Positions 9,991-18,849 of a stretch of DNA of 61,280 nucleotides are shown here, one piece after another. Source of the DNA: Psychrobacter sp. PG1 (GTDB lineage Bacteria; Pseudomonadota; Gammaproteobacteria; Pseudomonadales; Moraxellaceae). A program made the translations under genes and the position numbers. Below the pieces are notes generated by a model that saw only the letters and a program-made list of their open reading frames with translations, had not been told where the DNA came from and searched no databases. The stretch spans positions 1 to 61,280 of the forward strand of contig NZ_JABUZG010000041.1 of assembly GCF_014897815.1 (NCBI RefSeq). The letters run 5' to 3'. How positions within the stretch are numbered: position 1 is the stretch's first letter; the number at the start of each line of letters is the position of its first letter.

Positions 9991-10028
9991 ATATACAAAA
10001 GACTGGCTATTGCCAGTCTTTTGTATAT
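9991..10028 (+). terminator. Strong terminator, 17-bp perfect stem (copy 1)
   Basis: ATATACAAAAGACTGGC is followed after four bases by its exact reverse complement, which contains TTTT. It ends the small secreted gene at 9646. The core ACTGGCTATTGCCAGTCTTTT (10002-10022) recurs at 11548-11568. Confidence 0.85.
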
Positions 10029-10139
10029 ACCTAAACCATTGTTTTTATTACATATATATTAAATACTATATCTATTGGTAGCCATTTTTATAGTTACCTG
10101 TAGCTTTCTCTCCTTTTATAGCACTCCGAAAAACTCCCC

Positions 10140-10313
10140 TTATTTCATTCTCTTAACACTAGTAACCCCATCAAACTTCGTTAAGCAGCTCATATAATAA
10201 TCTTCTATATCGTGATATTCAGTGAATAACCGGTTATAGGTTTCATAGTGCATGCCTTTAGGTTTTCGATAAGGGTTTTCATGCCACTTCAAACGCTTTC
10301 TTATTGCTTGCAT
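10140..10313 (-). CDS. 57-residue fragment or small gene, unknown
   Basis: A minus-strand frame reads 57 residues from ATG at 10313 to TAA at 10140, with a coding-like, charged composition (LKWHENPYRKPKGMHYETYN in the first half). An in-frame TAG lies just upstream, after which the frame stays open for several more residues (RPDAS) before the ATG, so it may be the C-terminal remnant of a larger gene. No Shine-Dalgarno is visible. I do not recognise the family. The bases after the stop, TAAGGGGAGTTT, are repeated after the broken IS3 orfB at 10920. Confidence 0.4.
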   Translation of the reverse strand: MQAIRKRLKWHENPYRKPKGMHYETYNRLFTEYHDIEDYYMSCLTKFDGVTSVKRMK

Positions 10314-10353
10314 ACTTGCATCAGGTCGCTAGCACCGCTGCATAAGCTGTCGC

Positions 10354-10749
10354 TCAATGTGTGCTTAATTCCTTCAGCTCAATCCTCTTGAATGATACCG
10401 CCCTATCTGCTTTTGCTTCTGCACTGGACTGTGCCCAAGCTGCGTGTGCTTTTGCGTACGCTTCTGCCCTAGCTGCTTCTACTTTTACCCTAGCTGCTTT
10501 TTCTTCTGTCCTAGCTATTTCTGCTTTTGCAATGGCTGCGTTTGCTTTTGCAATGGCTGCGTCTGCTTTCGCGTATGCTTCTGCCCTAGCTACTTTTCCT
10601 GCTGCTTGTGCTTTTGCGTATGCTTCTGCACTAGATGGTTCGGCTGCAACCATGGCATATTCATTATTGGCACTTGCTATTCCCAAAGAACAAACTGTTA
10701 AAACTACAATGCCTGATATGAATGTGAATAAGTGGTTTAATGCTTTCAT
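10354..10749 (-). CDS. Secreted alanine-rich repeat protein
   Basis: With the ATG at 10749 (GAGAG about 12 bases upstream) the protein has 131 residues; the frame also allows an ATG eight codons earlier. It begins with a Sec signal peptide (about 24 residues, ending LGIASA). The mature part is roughly 40% alanine and built from imperfect repeats of the type AEAYAKAxAA (three clear copies, plus AAIAKAN/AAIAKAE). It should be almost entirely helical, as a long amphipathic or coiled-coil rod in the periplasm. A charged tail without repeats follows. The function is unknown. Confidence 0.65.
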   Translation of the reverse strand: MKALNHLFTFISGIVVLTVCSLGIASANNEYAMVAAEPSSAEAYAKAQAAGKVARAEAYAKADAAIAKANAAIAKAEIARTEEKAARVKVEAARAEAYAKAHAAWAQSSAEAKADRAVSFKRIELKELSTH

Positions 10750-10919
10750 TGTATTGTTTACTCTCAGCTTCATTCAAATAAATCTACAATACACGATATC
10801 TAAATCATTAGGCAAGTTTGCTTCTTCCTGCCTCCTCATTGCTTGCATCGTTATTATGATAAAACTATCTTTCATTCGAGACATATACTCCTTTGCTCGT
10901 ACTGTTCCATAAACTCCCC

Positions 10920-11130
10920 TTAACGTTCTTTACTTTCACTGTGAGCGGCTCTAACTAGTAGCTCGCAATGGTTATTATGTATCTGTTGGTCGCTGATATC
11001 ACGATTGATCCAGTCGTAGTAGCTTGACGGCTTAATACTTAGTACACGGCACATAGAGACGATACTAAAAACCTGTCTATTAGTTTTTATAAAGGCATAC
11101 CTTACTAGCCGTGCTTGGCGAAGTACGCCG
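10920..11130 (-). pseudogene. IS3-family transposase OrfB remnant
   Basis: The frame following orfA reads RLVRYAFIKTNRQVF then MCRVLSIKPSSYYDWINRD, the standard N-terminal part of IS3-family OrfB (HTH_21 region). It stops at 10920 right after HSESKER, where intact elements continue with YGYRR and the integrase core. The catalytic domain is therefore absent. Confidence 0.75.
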
Positions 11131-11185
11131 TCGCCTCATTCGAGCATAGCTCTCATCTTGCATCGGGGCGAAACAGTGCTTCGCT

Positions 11186-11461
11186 TTATCCTTCCTCATT
11201 TAGTATCTCTCGTTCCTCTTCAGCCACTTTAAGCTGTCGTTTGAGGCGCTTGTTCTCTTCCATCACGGCCATAAGCTGTGTATCGTACTGCTCAGTCCCT
11301 TCAAGCTTGCCTTGAGTGGCTTTGTTATGCCAGTTAGATAAGGTCTGCATGGCGATACCAAGCTGCTTTGCAGTCGCTGAAATATCCCCATCGTTGTCCG
11401 CTATCTTCTTGACGGCTTCAGCTTTGAATTCTGTGCTGTAAGTTCTGATTTTCTTAGTCAT
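11186..11461 (-). pseudogene. IS3-family transposase OrfA (HTH_Tnp_1), part of a dead element
   Basis: This 91-residue protein begins TKKIRTYSTEFKAEAVK and contains a helix-turn-helix (ISATAKQLGIAMQTLSNW) followed by a leucine-zipper-like coiled coil (MEENKRLKRQLKVAEEEREIL), the usual OrfA architecture. It ends early at NEEG. About 60 bases further on, the same frame resumes as NEATAYFAKHG, the expected OrfA ending, so the stop derives from an inserted 60-bp segment. AGGAG precedes the ATG. Confidence 0.8.
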
Positions 11462-11545
11462 GGTAAACTCCTCATCGAGTCGTTAGTTTACCAAGTTTAG
11501 GTGTACGGTTTCTTCAGCATAGCTCAGAATAAATAGAAGTGAAAT

Positions 11546-11571
11546 ATACTGGCTATTGCCAGTCTTTTTTG
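11546..11571 (+). terminator. Terminator hairpin, copy 2
   Basis: ACTGGC-TATT-GCCAGT followed by C and six T. The 21-base core is identical to 10002-10022, but no plus-strand gene ends here, so it looks like a duplicated piece bracketing the 10.0-11.5 kb scrap region. Confidence 0.6.
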
Positions 11572-11711
11572 TTGTCAATACAGGCGCAAAGTGTAAAACT
11601 GATTATGAATCGCTGCTAATCTGCTTATAATAAGAACACAGTATAGATTACCAATCGACATAAGCACGAATATAAGTACTGACATAAACAAAAATGAATA
11701 AGGATTTTATA

Positions 11712-12209
11712 ATGGCAAAACCAACCACAGAAAACCTAACCTTACCTGACTTTCCAGTGACGATAGTACGAAAGCTTGCCGGCAACTTTATCCATGATGA
11801 AATCAATCTCCAAGAGATGATTGCCAATACTGATAAAGGACTTATTTTGTACTTTTATCCAAAAGATAGTACGCCAGGCTGTACCACTCAAGCAACCGAA
11901 TTTACTGCTCACCTCCATGAGTTTGATGATTTAGGCTATGACATTATCGGCGTCTCACGTGATAGTGTTGAATCTCATGAGAAATTCATCACCAAATATG
12001 ATTTAAACATTGCCCTTATCAGCGATACTGATGAAAAACTATGCCAATACTTTGACGTTATTAAAGAAAAAAATATGTATGGAAAAATAACGTTAGGGCT
12101 AGTCCGTTCAGCCTTTGTCTTTAACAAAGATAGCGAGCTGACTCATGCTCAGCGAAATTTATGTGCCAAAGGCTACACTGAACGTTTGCTTGAAACCTTA
12201 GCACCTTAA
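11712..12209 (+). CDS. bcp: Thiol peroxidase of the Bcp/PrxQ peroxiredoxin family
   Basis: It reduces peroxides with electrons from thioredoxin. The protein has 165 residues with a thioredoxin fold. The peroxidatic cysteine lies in FYPKDSTPGCTTQATEF (about residue 51), the Bcp/PrxQ signature. The resolving cysteine five residues later, found in E. coli Bcp, is absent here, suggesting a 1-Cys-type or alternative resolving mechanism. The frame opens at 11694, but the ATG at 11712 is preferred because AAGGA lies eight bases upstream. It stands alone. Confidence 0.9.
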   Translation: MAKPTTENLTLPDFPVTIVRKLAGNFIHDEINLQEMIANTDKGLILYFYPKDSTPGCTTQATEFTAHLHEFDDLGYDIIGVSRDSVESHEKFITKYDLNIALISDTDEKLCQYFDVIKEKNMYGKITLGLVRSAFVFNKDSELTHAQRNLCAKGYTERLLETLAP

Positions 12210-12402
12210 CCAATAAAACTAAGAGTCATAAAAAAGCATTTTAAAATAGACGCTAATAATCATTACGATAAACGCTGGATATCAGAGGCTGAAAGTCGTT
12301 TTTTAATAATTTTTTAGAGCAATCTCTTATCAGAGGAATCTCTTAAAAAAATCATCTAAAAAACAGCCCTGAATAATAAACATCTTATAACTTGAGAATA
12401 AT

Positions 12403-13899
12403 ATGAATAAACAATCCGATACTGCAGCGGATAACACAGCATCCAAAGCTACTCGCAAAGTATCTGTTGCCGTTATCGGTGCAGGTACTGCTGGGCAAAA
12501 TGCTTTTCGTCAAGCCAGTAAAACCCATGATGATGTTGTTATTATTAATGACGGATTCTGGACGACCACTTGTATTGCGGTCGGCTGTATGCCAAGTAAA
12601 TTATTGATTGCCGCCGCTGATCGCGCGTATGAAGCCAATCACTCTGCTAAATTTGGCGTCCATGCCACTGTCCAGATAGATGGCAAGCAAGTCATGCAGC
12701 GCGTTCGGGACGAGCGTGCTCATTTTGCTAGCTACGTCAAAGCTCAAGTAGATAGCTGGCCTGATCACAAAAAAATCTCAGGACGCGCTCATATCAATAA
12801 CCAAGGATTCATTGAAGTCAATGATGAGCTGATTGCCGCTGACAAAATCATTATCGCCACGGGCAGCTCTCCATTTATCCCAGATGGCTGGGCAGATAAG
12901 CTTGGTGACACCATGCTCACCTCTGATACGATCTTTGAGCTCACAAATTTACCAAAAACAATGGCCGTCGTCGGTACAGGTGCTATCGGACTAGAGCTTG
13001 CGCAAGCCTTTAAACGCTTAGGCGTAGAAGTAACTTTGTTTAATCGTGTCAAACGTGTTGCAGGTCTCAAAGACGATGATATCAATAACAAAGCTATCGA
13101 TTGCTTAAGCCGCGAATTGACCATGCATTTGGGCAGCAGAATCAGTGATGTCGGCGTGCAAACAGCCACGGATAATGACCATTCAGCCGCGTTCATTGAT
13201 TATGAAGACAGTGCTGGAGAGTCGCAACAATGGCAAGGTGAGTATGTACTGGTTGCGACCGGTCGCCGCAATAATATCAAACCGCTGGGAGTCGAACACT
13301 TAGACGTTGAGCTTGACGACAAAGATCGTCCAAAGCACTTGAATAAAAAAACAGGTCAGATTGGTGATTTAGATGTCTATATCGTTGGTGATGCCAACGC
13401 CAACCTTCCACTATTGCATGTGACCAGTGATGAAGGCTATAGCGCTGGAAGCATGGTCTGCGAGAATGAAGACGCCGCTCATATTCGCCCGCCCGCCACG
13501 CCCTTCTCGATTGTGTTTTGCTCACCACAAATCGTTAACGTCGGCATGTCTCTACCAGACATTCAACAGGATACAAGCTTAGAATATGTCATCGGTAGCG
13601 TCAGCTTCGATAATCAAGGCCGTAGTCGCGTAAAGGGTGTCAACTGTGGTCTGCTACATATCTATTGCTGTAAAAAAACTGATAGAATCTTAGGCGCTAG
13701 TATGGTGGGTCCTGATGCCGAGTATATTGGACACATTTTAGCGGCAGCGATTACCAATGATTTGAGTGTTAAGGCCATGCTCGATACGCCTTTTTATCAT
13801 CCTACGATATTAGAGGGCTTACGTACCGCGTTACGCGATGTTCAACATAAAATGGCAATACCTTATCAATACCAAGACACACAGGAAGATAGCTTTTAA
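12403..13899 (+). CDS. Dihydrolipoamide-dehydrogenase-like pyridine nucleotide-disulfide oxidoreductase
   Basis: This 498-residue FAD-dependent oxidoreductase has the FAD motif VIGAGTAGQNAF near the N-terminus, the redox-active disulfide in CIAVGCMPSKLL (about residue 64), the NAD(P)-binding GTGAIGLELAQAF, the second FAD site (VYIVGDANA) and the dimer-interface HPTILEGL with the catalytic His-Glu. It matches class I disulfide reductases (lipoamide dehydrogenase or mercuric-reductase type). No E1/E2 dehydrogenase genes are adjacent, so it may not serve the pyruvate or 2-oxoglutarate complex. The substrate is unproven. Confidence 0.85.
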   Translation: MNKQSDTAADNTASKATRKVSVAVIGAGTAGQNAFRQASKTHDDVVIINDGFWTTTCIAVGCMPSKLLIAAADRAYEANHSAKFGVHATVQIDGKQVMQRVRDERAHFASYVKAQVDSWPDHKKISGRAHINNQGFIEVNDELIAADKIIIATGSSPFIPDGWADKLGDTMLTSDTIFELTNLPKTMAVVGTGAIGLELAQAFKRLGVEVTLFNRVKRVAGLKDDDINNKAIDCLSRELTMHLGSRISDVGVQTATDNDHSAAFIDYEDSAGESQQWQGEYVLVATGRRNNIKPLGVEHLDVELDDKDRPKHLNKKTGQIGDLDVYIVGDANANLPLLHVTSDEGYSAGSMVCENEDAAHIRPPATPFSIVFCSPQIVNVGMSLPDIQQDTSLEYVIGSVSFDNQGRSRVKGVNCGLLHIYCCKKTDRILGASMVGPDAEYIGHILAAAITNDLSVKAMLDTPFYHPTILEGLRTALRDVQHKMAIPYQYQDTQEDSF

Positions 13900-14003
13900 G
13901 CATCAGCTCAGCTACACTTTCAAAACAAGGATGTGCCTTATTAATCATCACTCATGTTGTGTTTGGTAGCACTGACGACTTGAGATACTTTAAAAAACTC
14001 TGC

Positions 14004-15203
14004 ATGGACCAAAAAATGGCAATCGCTAGTATTACTGATTTTTTTAAAGAGATTGTTCGTGACCTGCATACTAGCCTCTACCTTGCGCTTGGCGGCTCTG
14101 TCGATGAAGAGTCACTTGATTGGTCGTCTCAAGCGGTAGAGCTCGCTAGTACTGCCATCAAAATCCTAATACTGCTGGCAGTGTTGGGATTTTTTTATTG
14201 GCTTGCCATTTATATCCTTAAGCAAAGTAGGACAAAAATCCGCTTGAATGAGCGCCGTACTAAGATTGTCCGTTCAGTCTTGCGTTATATCTGGATAGTT
14301 GCCAGCTTGATTGCCATTATGAGTCAGATTTATTTTGAACCAGAGACTATCAAAGCTACTGCAAAAGCCAGTACATGGGCGGGTATTTATTATGTACTTT
14401 GGGCGTCATCTGGACAGATTATCCATAAGGTGTTACAGCATTATGGTCTCAATGCTTCTATAGAGCAGCTGCTTCAAAACATCTTGTCAGTGCTGCTATT
14501 AGTACTCGGACTTGCCAGCGTCATGGCGCAATTTGGTTTCGATATCGTCTCATTGGTCGCAGGTTTAGGGATTGTGGGCTTGGCAGTCGGTTTTGCTGCC
14601 CAGTCAACGCTTGCTAATTTCATTGCAGGTATTACCATTTTACTCGAACAATCTTTTCAAGTTGGCGACTGGATTCATATCAATGACAACGAGGGTCGCG
14701 TCGTACTCATTGCGTTACGCACCACCCATATTTTGACGCGAGACAACATCACCGTCATTATTCCCAACTCTAACGTTGCCTCCTCTGAGGTGACCAATTT
14801 AACCTCCAAGAACTTCATACGTTTCGATATTCGTGTGCGTATCGCCTTTGAAGATGATGTCGATACTGCTCGCAAGGAAATTTTGCAGGTGCTTACTGAC
14901 ACCGATGTGGTACTCAGCCGTCCTGAAACCTCGGCCACCGTGGATGAAATTGGTGAATACGGAGTGTTCTTTATCGTGCGTTTTTGGGTCAAGCCTGCCG
15001 CTGTCGCGCGCATGCCCAAAATCAAGGAAGGTCTAAAAGAAGATATCAAGCGTGCCTTTGATGCCGCTAATATTTCTACTCCTTATCCTCATATGCGTCT
15101 GCTTATGCCAAAGGATGTGGATTATCCTATTGCCACTAAACCTTTTGCGACTACAACGCAGGTCGTGTCAGAAACACCACCACTGAGCAAAGCGGATAAA
15201 TAA
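14004..15203 (+). CDS. MscS-family mechanosensitive ion channel
   Basis: It releases ions upon membrane tension in hypo-osmotic shock. The protein has about 399 residues. Three to four membrane helices occupy the N-terminal half; the pore helix region reads VAGLGIVGLAVGFAAQSTLANFIAG, with the Gly/Ala-rich packing typical of MscS TM3. The beta domain with FQVGDWIHINDNEGRV and IPNSNVASSEVTN follows, then the C-terminal alpha/beta domain. The frame can begin at GTG 13959, but no ribosome site supports any start; ATG 14004 or 14016 are equally possible. No operon partner is evident. Confidence 0.88.
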   Translation: MDQKMAIASITDFFKEIVRDLHTSLYLALGGSVDEESLDWSSQAVELASTAIKILILLAVLGFFYWLAIYILKQSRTKIRLNERRTKIVRSVLRYIWIVASLIAIMSQIYFEPETIKATAKASTWAGIYYVLWASSGQIIHKVLQHYGLNASIEQLLQNILSVLLLVLGLASVMAQFGFDIVSLVAGLGIVGLAVGFAAQSTLANFIAGITILLEQSFQVGDWIHINDNEGRVVLIALRTTHILTRDNITVIIPNSNVASSEVTNLTSKNFIRFDIRVRIAFEDDVDTARKEILQVLTDTDVVLSRPETSATVDEIGEYGVFFIVRFWVKPAAVARMPKIKEGLKEDIKRAFDAANISTPYPHMRLLMPKDVDYPIATKPFATTTQVVSETPPLSKADK

Positions 15204-15431
15204 GCTCATTATATTATTTATCTCTTGAGCAATTTATCCCACAATTTTTAGGCTTAAGGTTTTCATCTTTAGGATGATAAGCATGATTTTGTGAAAGATA
15301 GCGTTGCTGAATCTCTCTTTGATAAACACCACCACTTTAAACCATCCTGCCCTGAATTATGGTAAAATTGGCGGTTAAACATCTTATTTTATGATGTGCA
15401 TTACTTATCAATTTAGCCCACAGGTATCCGT

Positions 15432-17735
15432 ATGACCGAAACAACCGCGCCCGCATCTCTAACAGCAGCTTCACCAGAATTGTCGCTTGACCTTATTATC
15501 ACCTGTGCCGATGGGCTTGAGGCACCACTCCAAACTGAGCTGACAAGTTTTGGTATTGCAAGTGAAATCAAAAGTACAGGCCGTCTGGCAGTTACTGGTA
15601 CTTTGCGTGACTTATATAGCATTTGTTTGTGGTCACGTGTCGCCTCGCGGGTATTAATGCTCATTAAACGCAAAAACATCAATGCCGAATACGATGTGGC
15701 TGAGCAACTTTATGGCTTGGCAAAATCGGTCAATTGGATTGAGCAGTTTAGTTTAGAGCAAACCTTTGCCATTCGTCTGTCGGTCGACAAGCGTGTCGCC
15801 GTCAGTCAACAGTTTGCGATGCTACGTATCAAAGATGCGATTGCAGATACGTTCAATGAAGTTTATGACAGCCGTCCTAACGTCGATAGTAAAAATCCAG
15901 ACTTTTCTATATTTGCAACCGTGAATGATAAGCAAGCTGAGCTGTATTTAGATTTATCAGGCACCAGTTTGCATCGCCGTGGTTATCGTGTGGCAATGAC
16001 TGAAGCGCCACTCAAAGAAAACTTGGCAGCGGCTCTACTATATAGTGCAGGCTGGCACAAGAAAAATGAAGCTGGCAATGCACCTTTTTATAATGCGCTA
16101 ATTGATCCAATGTGTGGGTCTGGCACCTTTATTATTGAAGCACTACTCATGCATTGCGATTATGCTGTGGGTATCGATAAAGCCGCCAATCAATTTGGTT
16201 TTTACCAATGGCAGCATCATGACGATGCCTTATGGCAACAGATGATCGATGATGCCCAGACACGTTTTCGCGAAGCCTTAGCAATTGCTAATGAGCAACC
16301 AGATACATTACCGCTGATTTTGGGTTTTGATGCTGATAGCGGCGCGATTTTAGCAACAGAGAAAAACCTGATTGCCGCAGGTTTGCAAGATTTATTACCA
16401 CTGCTTGATCTTGAGACGCGTGCGCTTGACCAGCTGAGCACTATTTTGAAGCCATTGGTCGATGACGGTCGATTGAGCAATCCTCTAATCATCACCAACC
16501 CACCTTATGGTGAGCGTTTGGGTGACGAAGAGATGATTAAGCCGTTATATCAGGCGATTGGACTTATTTTGCAAGACAGCTTTGCTGGTAGCGGCATTGA
16601 TCCGATGCTTGGCATATTGGCATCTAATGTTGAGCAAGTTGATATCTTACCTATCAAAGAACCAAAAACCTTACGCTGTCATAATGGTGCTATCACCGTT
16701 TATTTCCGCTATGGCACGTTGATTGCGGGACAAACGGGCAATCTCGTTAGTCGCTTCGAAAAACGTGAGATTGAAGTGGAAGAAGGACAAGACTTTATCA
16801 ACCGCTTGCAAAAAAACCTGTCCAAGCTGAAGAAGTTGGCTAAAAAAGACAAGATTAGTAATTTGCGCGTTTACAATGCTGACTTGCCCGACTTCAAAGT
16901 CGCCGTCGATTTATATGGCGACTATGTGCACGTGCAAGAATATGCGCCACCAAAAACCATTCCACCTGAGACGGCTAAAAAACGCTTCAACTTGGCACTA
17001 ATGGGTATTCGTGAAGTTTTTGGTATTAACCGTGAACAAATATTTATCAAGACCCGTGCACGCCAGTCTGGTAATGACCAATATAGCAAACAGAACACCA
17101 CAGAAAAGCGTGGTAAATTTCATGTTGCACGTGAAGATGGTGCGTATTTTTACGTCAACTTTACGGACTATTTAGATACGGGTTTGTTCATTGATCACCG
17201 TAATATGCGTGCCCGTATCAAAGACAACAGTCGTAATAAATCCGTACTGAACTTATTTGCTTATACGTGTACGGCAAGTGTACATGCAGCGCTTGCTGGC
17301 GCGAAAAAAGTCACCAGCGTTGACTTGTCACAGAACTATCTAGACTGGGGTAAGCAAAACTTTGTATTAAATGGTCTGGACGTTAGCCGCAATAAATATC
17401 AATTCGTCGCAGCCGATATCTTTGAATGGATTAAAGACAATACTGAACAATTTGATATCATCTTTATCGATCCACCGACTTTTTCGAATTCGAAAAAGTT
17501 CCAAGGTACCTTTGATGTGCAGCGCGACCACTCTGCCCTCATTAATCGCGCGATGAACCGCTTGACCTCTGACGGGATTTTGTATTTTTCAAATAACTTT
17601 ACCCGCTTTGAGCTCGATGAGCAGTTAACTGAGCGTTATGAAATTATTGATATCACGCAAAAAACCATTGGTTTTGATTTTGATATTAAAAAGCCCATTC
17701 ATCAAAGTTTTGAGATTCGTCATCGTCAGGGCTGA
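15432..17735 (+). CDS. rlmKL: Bifunctional 23S rRNA methyltransferase RlmKL
   Basis: The N-terminal half (RlmL) makes m2G2445 and the C-terminal half (RlmK) m7G2069 in 23S rRNA. The protein has 767 residues. A THUMP domain lies at about 60-160, a first SAM-dependent methyltransferase with PMCGSGTFIIEALL and the catalytic TNPPYGERLG follows at about 225-380, and a second Rossmann methyltransferase with LFAYTCTASVHAAL and DPPTFSNSKK lies at about 590-767. The length and order match gammaproteobacterial RlmKL. The first 13 residues are a variable extension. A strong terminator follows. Confidence 0.96.
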   Translation: MTETTAPASLTAASPELSLDLIITCADGLEAPLQTELTSFGIASEIKSTGRLAVTGTLRDLYSICLWSRVASRVLMLIKRKNINAEYDVAEQLYGLAKSVNWIEQFSLEQTFAIRLSVDKRVAVSQQFAMLRIKDAIADTFNEVYDSRPNVDSKNPDFSIFATVNDKQAELYLDLSGTSLHRRGYRVAMTEAPLKENLAAALLYSAGWHKKNEAGNAPFYNALIDPMCGSGTFIIEALLMHCDYAVGIDKAANQFGFYQWQHHDDALWQQMIDDAQTRFREALAIANEQPDTLPLILGFDADSGAILATEKNLIAAGLQDLLPLLDLETRALDQLSTILKPLVDDGRLSNPLIITNPPYGERLGDEEMIKPLYQAIGLILQDSFAGSGIDPMLGILASNVEQVDILPIKEPKTLRCHNGAITVYFRYGTLIAGQTGNLVSRFEKREIEVEEGQDFINRLQKNLSKLKKLAKKDKISNLRVYNADLPDFKVAVDLYGDYVHVQEYAPPKTIPPETAKKRFNLALMGIREVFGINREQIFIKTRARQSGNDQYSKQNTTEKRGKFHVAREDGAYFYVNFTDYLDTGLFIDHRNMRARIKDNSRNKSVLNLFAYTCTASVHAALAGAKKVTSVDLSQNYLDWGKQNFVLNGLDVSRNKYQFVAADIFEWIKDNTEQFDIIFIDPPTFSNSKKFQGTFDVQRDHSALINRAMNRLTSDGILYFSNNFTRFELDEQLTERYEIIDITQKTIGFDFDIKKPIHQSFEIRHRQG

Positions 17736-17819
17736 TAATTTAGGTTTATGGATGGATATAAAGGTTGACCACCGCATTTAGACGCCAACTTTTATAGTCA
17801 GTCTGGTCGTACACATAAC

Positions 17820-17853
17820 AATGACCCAATCAGCTTTGATTGGGTCATTTTTT
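17820..17853 (+). terminator. Strong terminator after rlmKL
   Basis: A perfect 13-bp stem AATGACCCAATCA / TGATTGGGTCATT with loop GCTT is followed by a T-run. It isolates rlmKL from the ter island. Confidence 0.95.
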
Positions 17854-17999
17854 GTTGCTATGATAGAGCGTCACTAAATACTAGCTAAGCAACCGTGAAG
17901 CGTAGATTTACGAGCGCTTTAATCCCACTATTGCGATTGTTTTTATTTATATAACTTAACTATCAAACCCTCAATCACTCTAATAACAAGGATAACACC

Positions 18000-18575
18000 A
18001 TGGCTTTATCACTTAATAAAGGCGGTAACTTATCGCTTACCAAAACTGACCCAAATTTGACCAAACTGCTTATCGGTCTTGGTTGGGATGAACGCGCAAC
18101 CTCTGGCGCTGAATTTGATTTGGATGCCAGTGTATTTTTGCTCAGCACGGCGGGTAAAGTACGTGGCGACCATGATTTCATCTTTTATAATCAGCTTAAG
18201 TCTGATAATGGCGCGGTTGAGCATACTGGTGATAACCGCACTGGCGAAGGTGATGGCGATGATGAAGTCGTCAAAGTAAACCTGACTCAAGTACCTGCTG
18301 ATGTGGATAAAATTGTCGTCACTGTTACTATTCATGATGCGGCGGCTCGTAGTCAAAACTTTGGTCAAGTTGCCAATGCCTTTATTCGTGTCGTGAATGA
18401 AGAGACAGGCACGGAAGTGGTACGTTTTGATTTGGCAGAAGATTACTCTGTTGAAACAGCAATGGTATTTGGCGAAGTCTATCGTCACAACGGTGAGTGG
18501 AAATTCCGTGCCGTTGGTCAAGGCTATTCAGGCGGCTTGCAAGCCATGTGTCAACAGTATGGCGTTGTTATCTAA
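18000..18575 (+). CDS. terD: TerD family calcium-binding stress protein (first copy)
   Basis: This 191-residue cytosolic protein is a single TerD domain. Family hallmarks are visible: [10 protein letters not shown] start, [38 protein letters not shown], the acidic GEGDGDDE calcium-binding segment, and the ending [14 protein letters not shown]. TerD proteins bind Ca2+ and form membrane-linked complexes with TerC in tellurite, phage and stress resistance. It opens the ter island; AAGGA precedes the ATG at about ten bases. A terminator before terC (18761-18792) suggests it can be transcribed alone. It is about two-thirds identical by eye to the copy at 20384. Confidence 0.95.
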   Translation: MALSLNKGGNLSLTKTDPNLTKLLIGLGWDERATSGAEFDLDASVFLLSTAGKVRGDHDFIFYNQLKSDNGAVEHTGDNRTGEGDGDDEVVKVNLTQVPADVDKIVVTVTIHDAAARSQNFGQVANAFIRVVNEETGTEVVRFDLAEDYSVETAMVFGEVYRHNGEWKFRAVGQGYSGGLQAMCQQYGVVI

Positions 18576-18760
18576 TTTGATAATTTATTCATGCTTAGAC
18601 TACTATATGACCATTAAACTCAAAATATAAAGCAAGTATTAGCCCTCTATTTGTACTCACCATTAGCAATGATAATGGCTGTAAAATATGGTTGCAAAAT
18701 AGTCACAATCATTCATAGCTAAATGACTAGTAATGCTTTATGTTTCGTTTAGAATTATGC

Positions 18761-18792
18761 AAAAAAAGTGGTTAGCGATAACCGCTTTTTTT
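18761..18792 (+). terminator. Terminator between terD and terC
   Basis: AAAAAAAGTGGTTA pairs with TAACCGCTTTTTTT over loop GCGA, with one G-T pair. Because the longer possible terC reading frame (from 18733) would run through this hairpin, it argues for the downstream terC start. Confidence 0.8.
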
Positions 18793-18849
18793 GTGGTTTG
18801 TGCCTATAGTAGGCCGACCTTAGCTTTATGCAACCAGACAGGATGTGTC

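Larger units (their letters stand above)
10920..11512 (-). mobile_element. Truncated IS3-family insertion sequence
   Basis: orfA is complete in its helix-turn-helix part, but orfB survives only as about the first 70 codons, ending just before the region that should lead into the DDE catalytic domain. The probable left end is near 11512, where the minus strand reads TGAAGAAACCGTACACC; no matching right terminus was found. A 60-bp stretch interrupts the orfA/orfB junction (see findings). The element cannot encode transposase. Confidence 0.75.

Noticed and set aside
10361..10912. 183-residue plus-strand frame opposite the alanine-rich gene
   Set aside because: It mirrors the repeats of the minus-strand gene, gives a Ala/Phe-rich low-complexity product, and lacks a ribosome site; the minus-strand gene has a signal peptide and GAGAG upstream.
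18576..18849. Manganese (yybP-ykoY) riboswitch before terC
   Set aside because: The conserved GGGGAGTA-type element was not found; a terminator hairpin explains the structure there.
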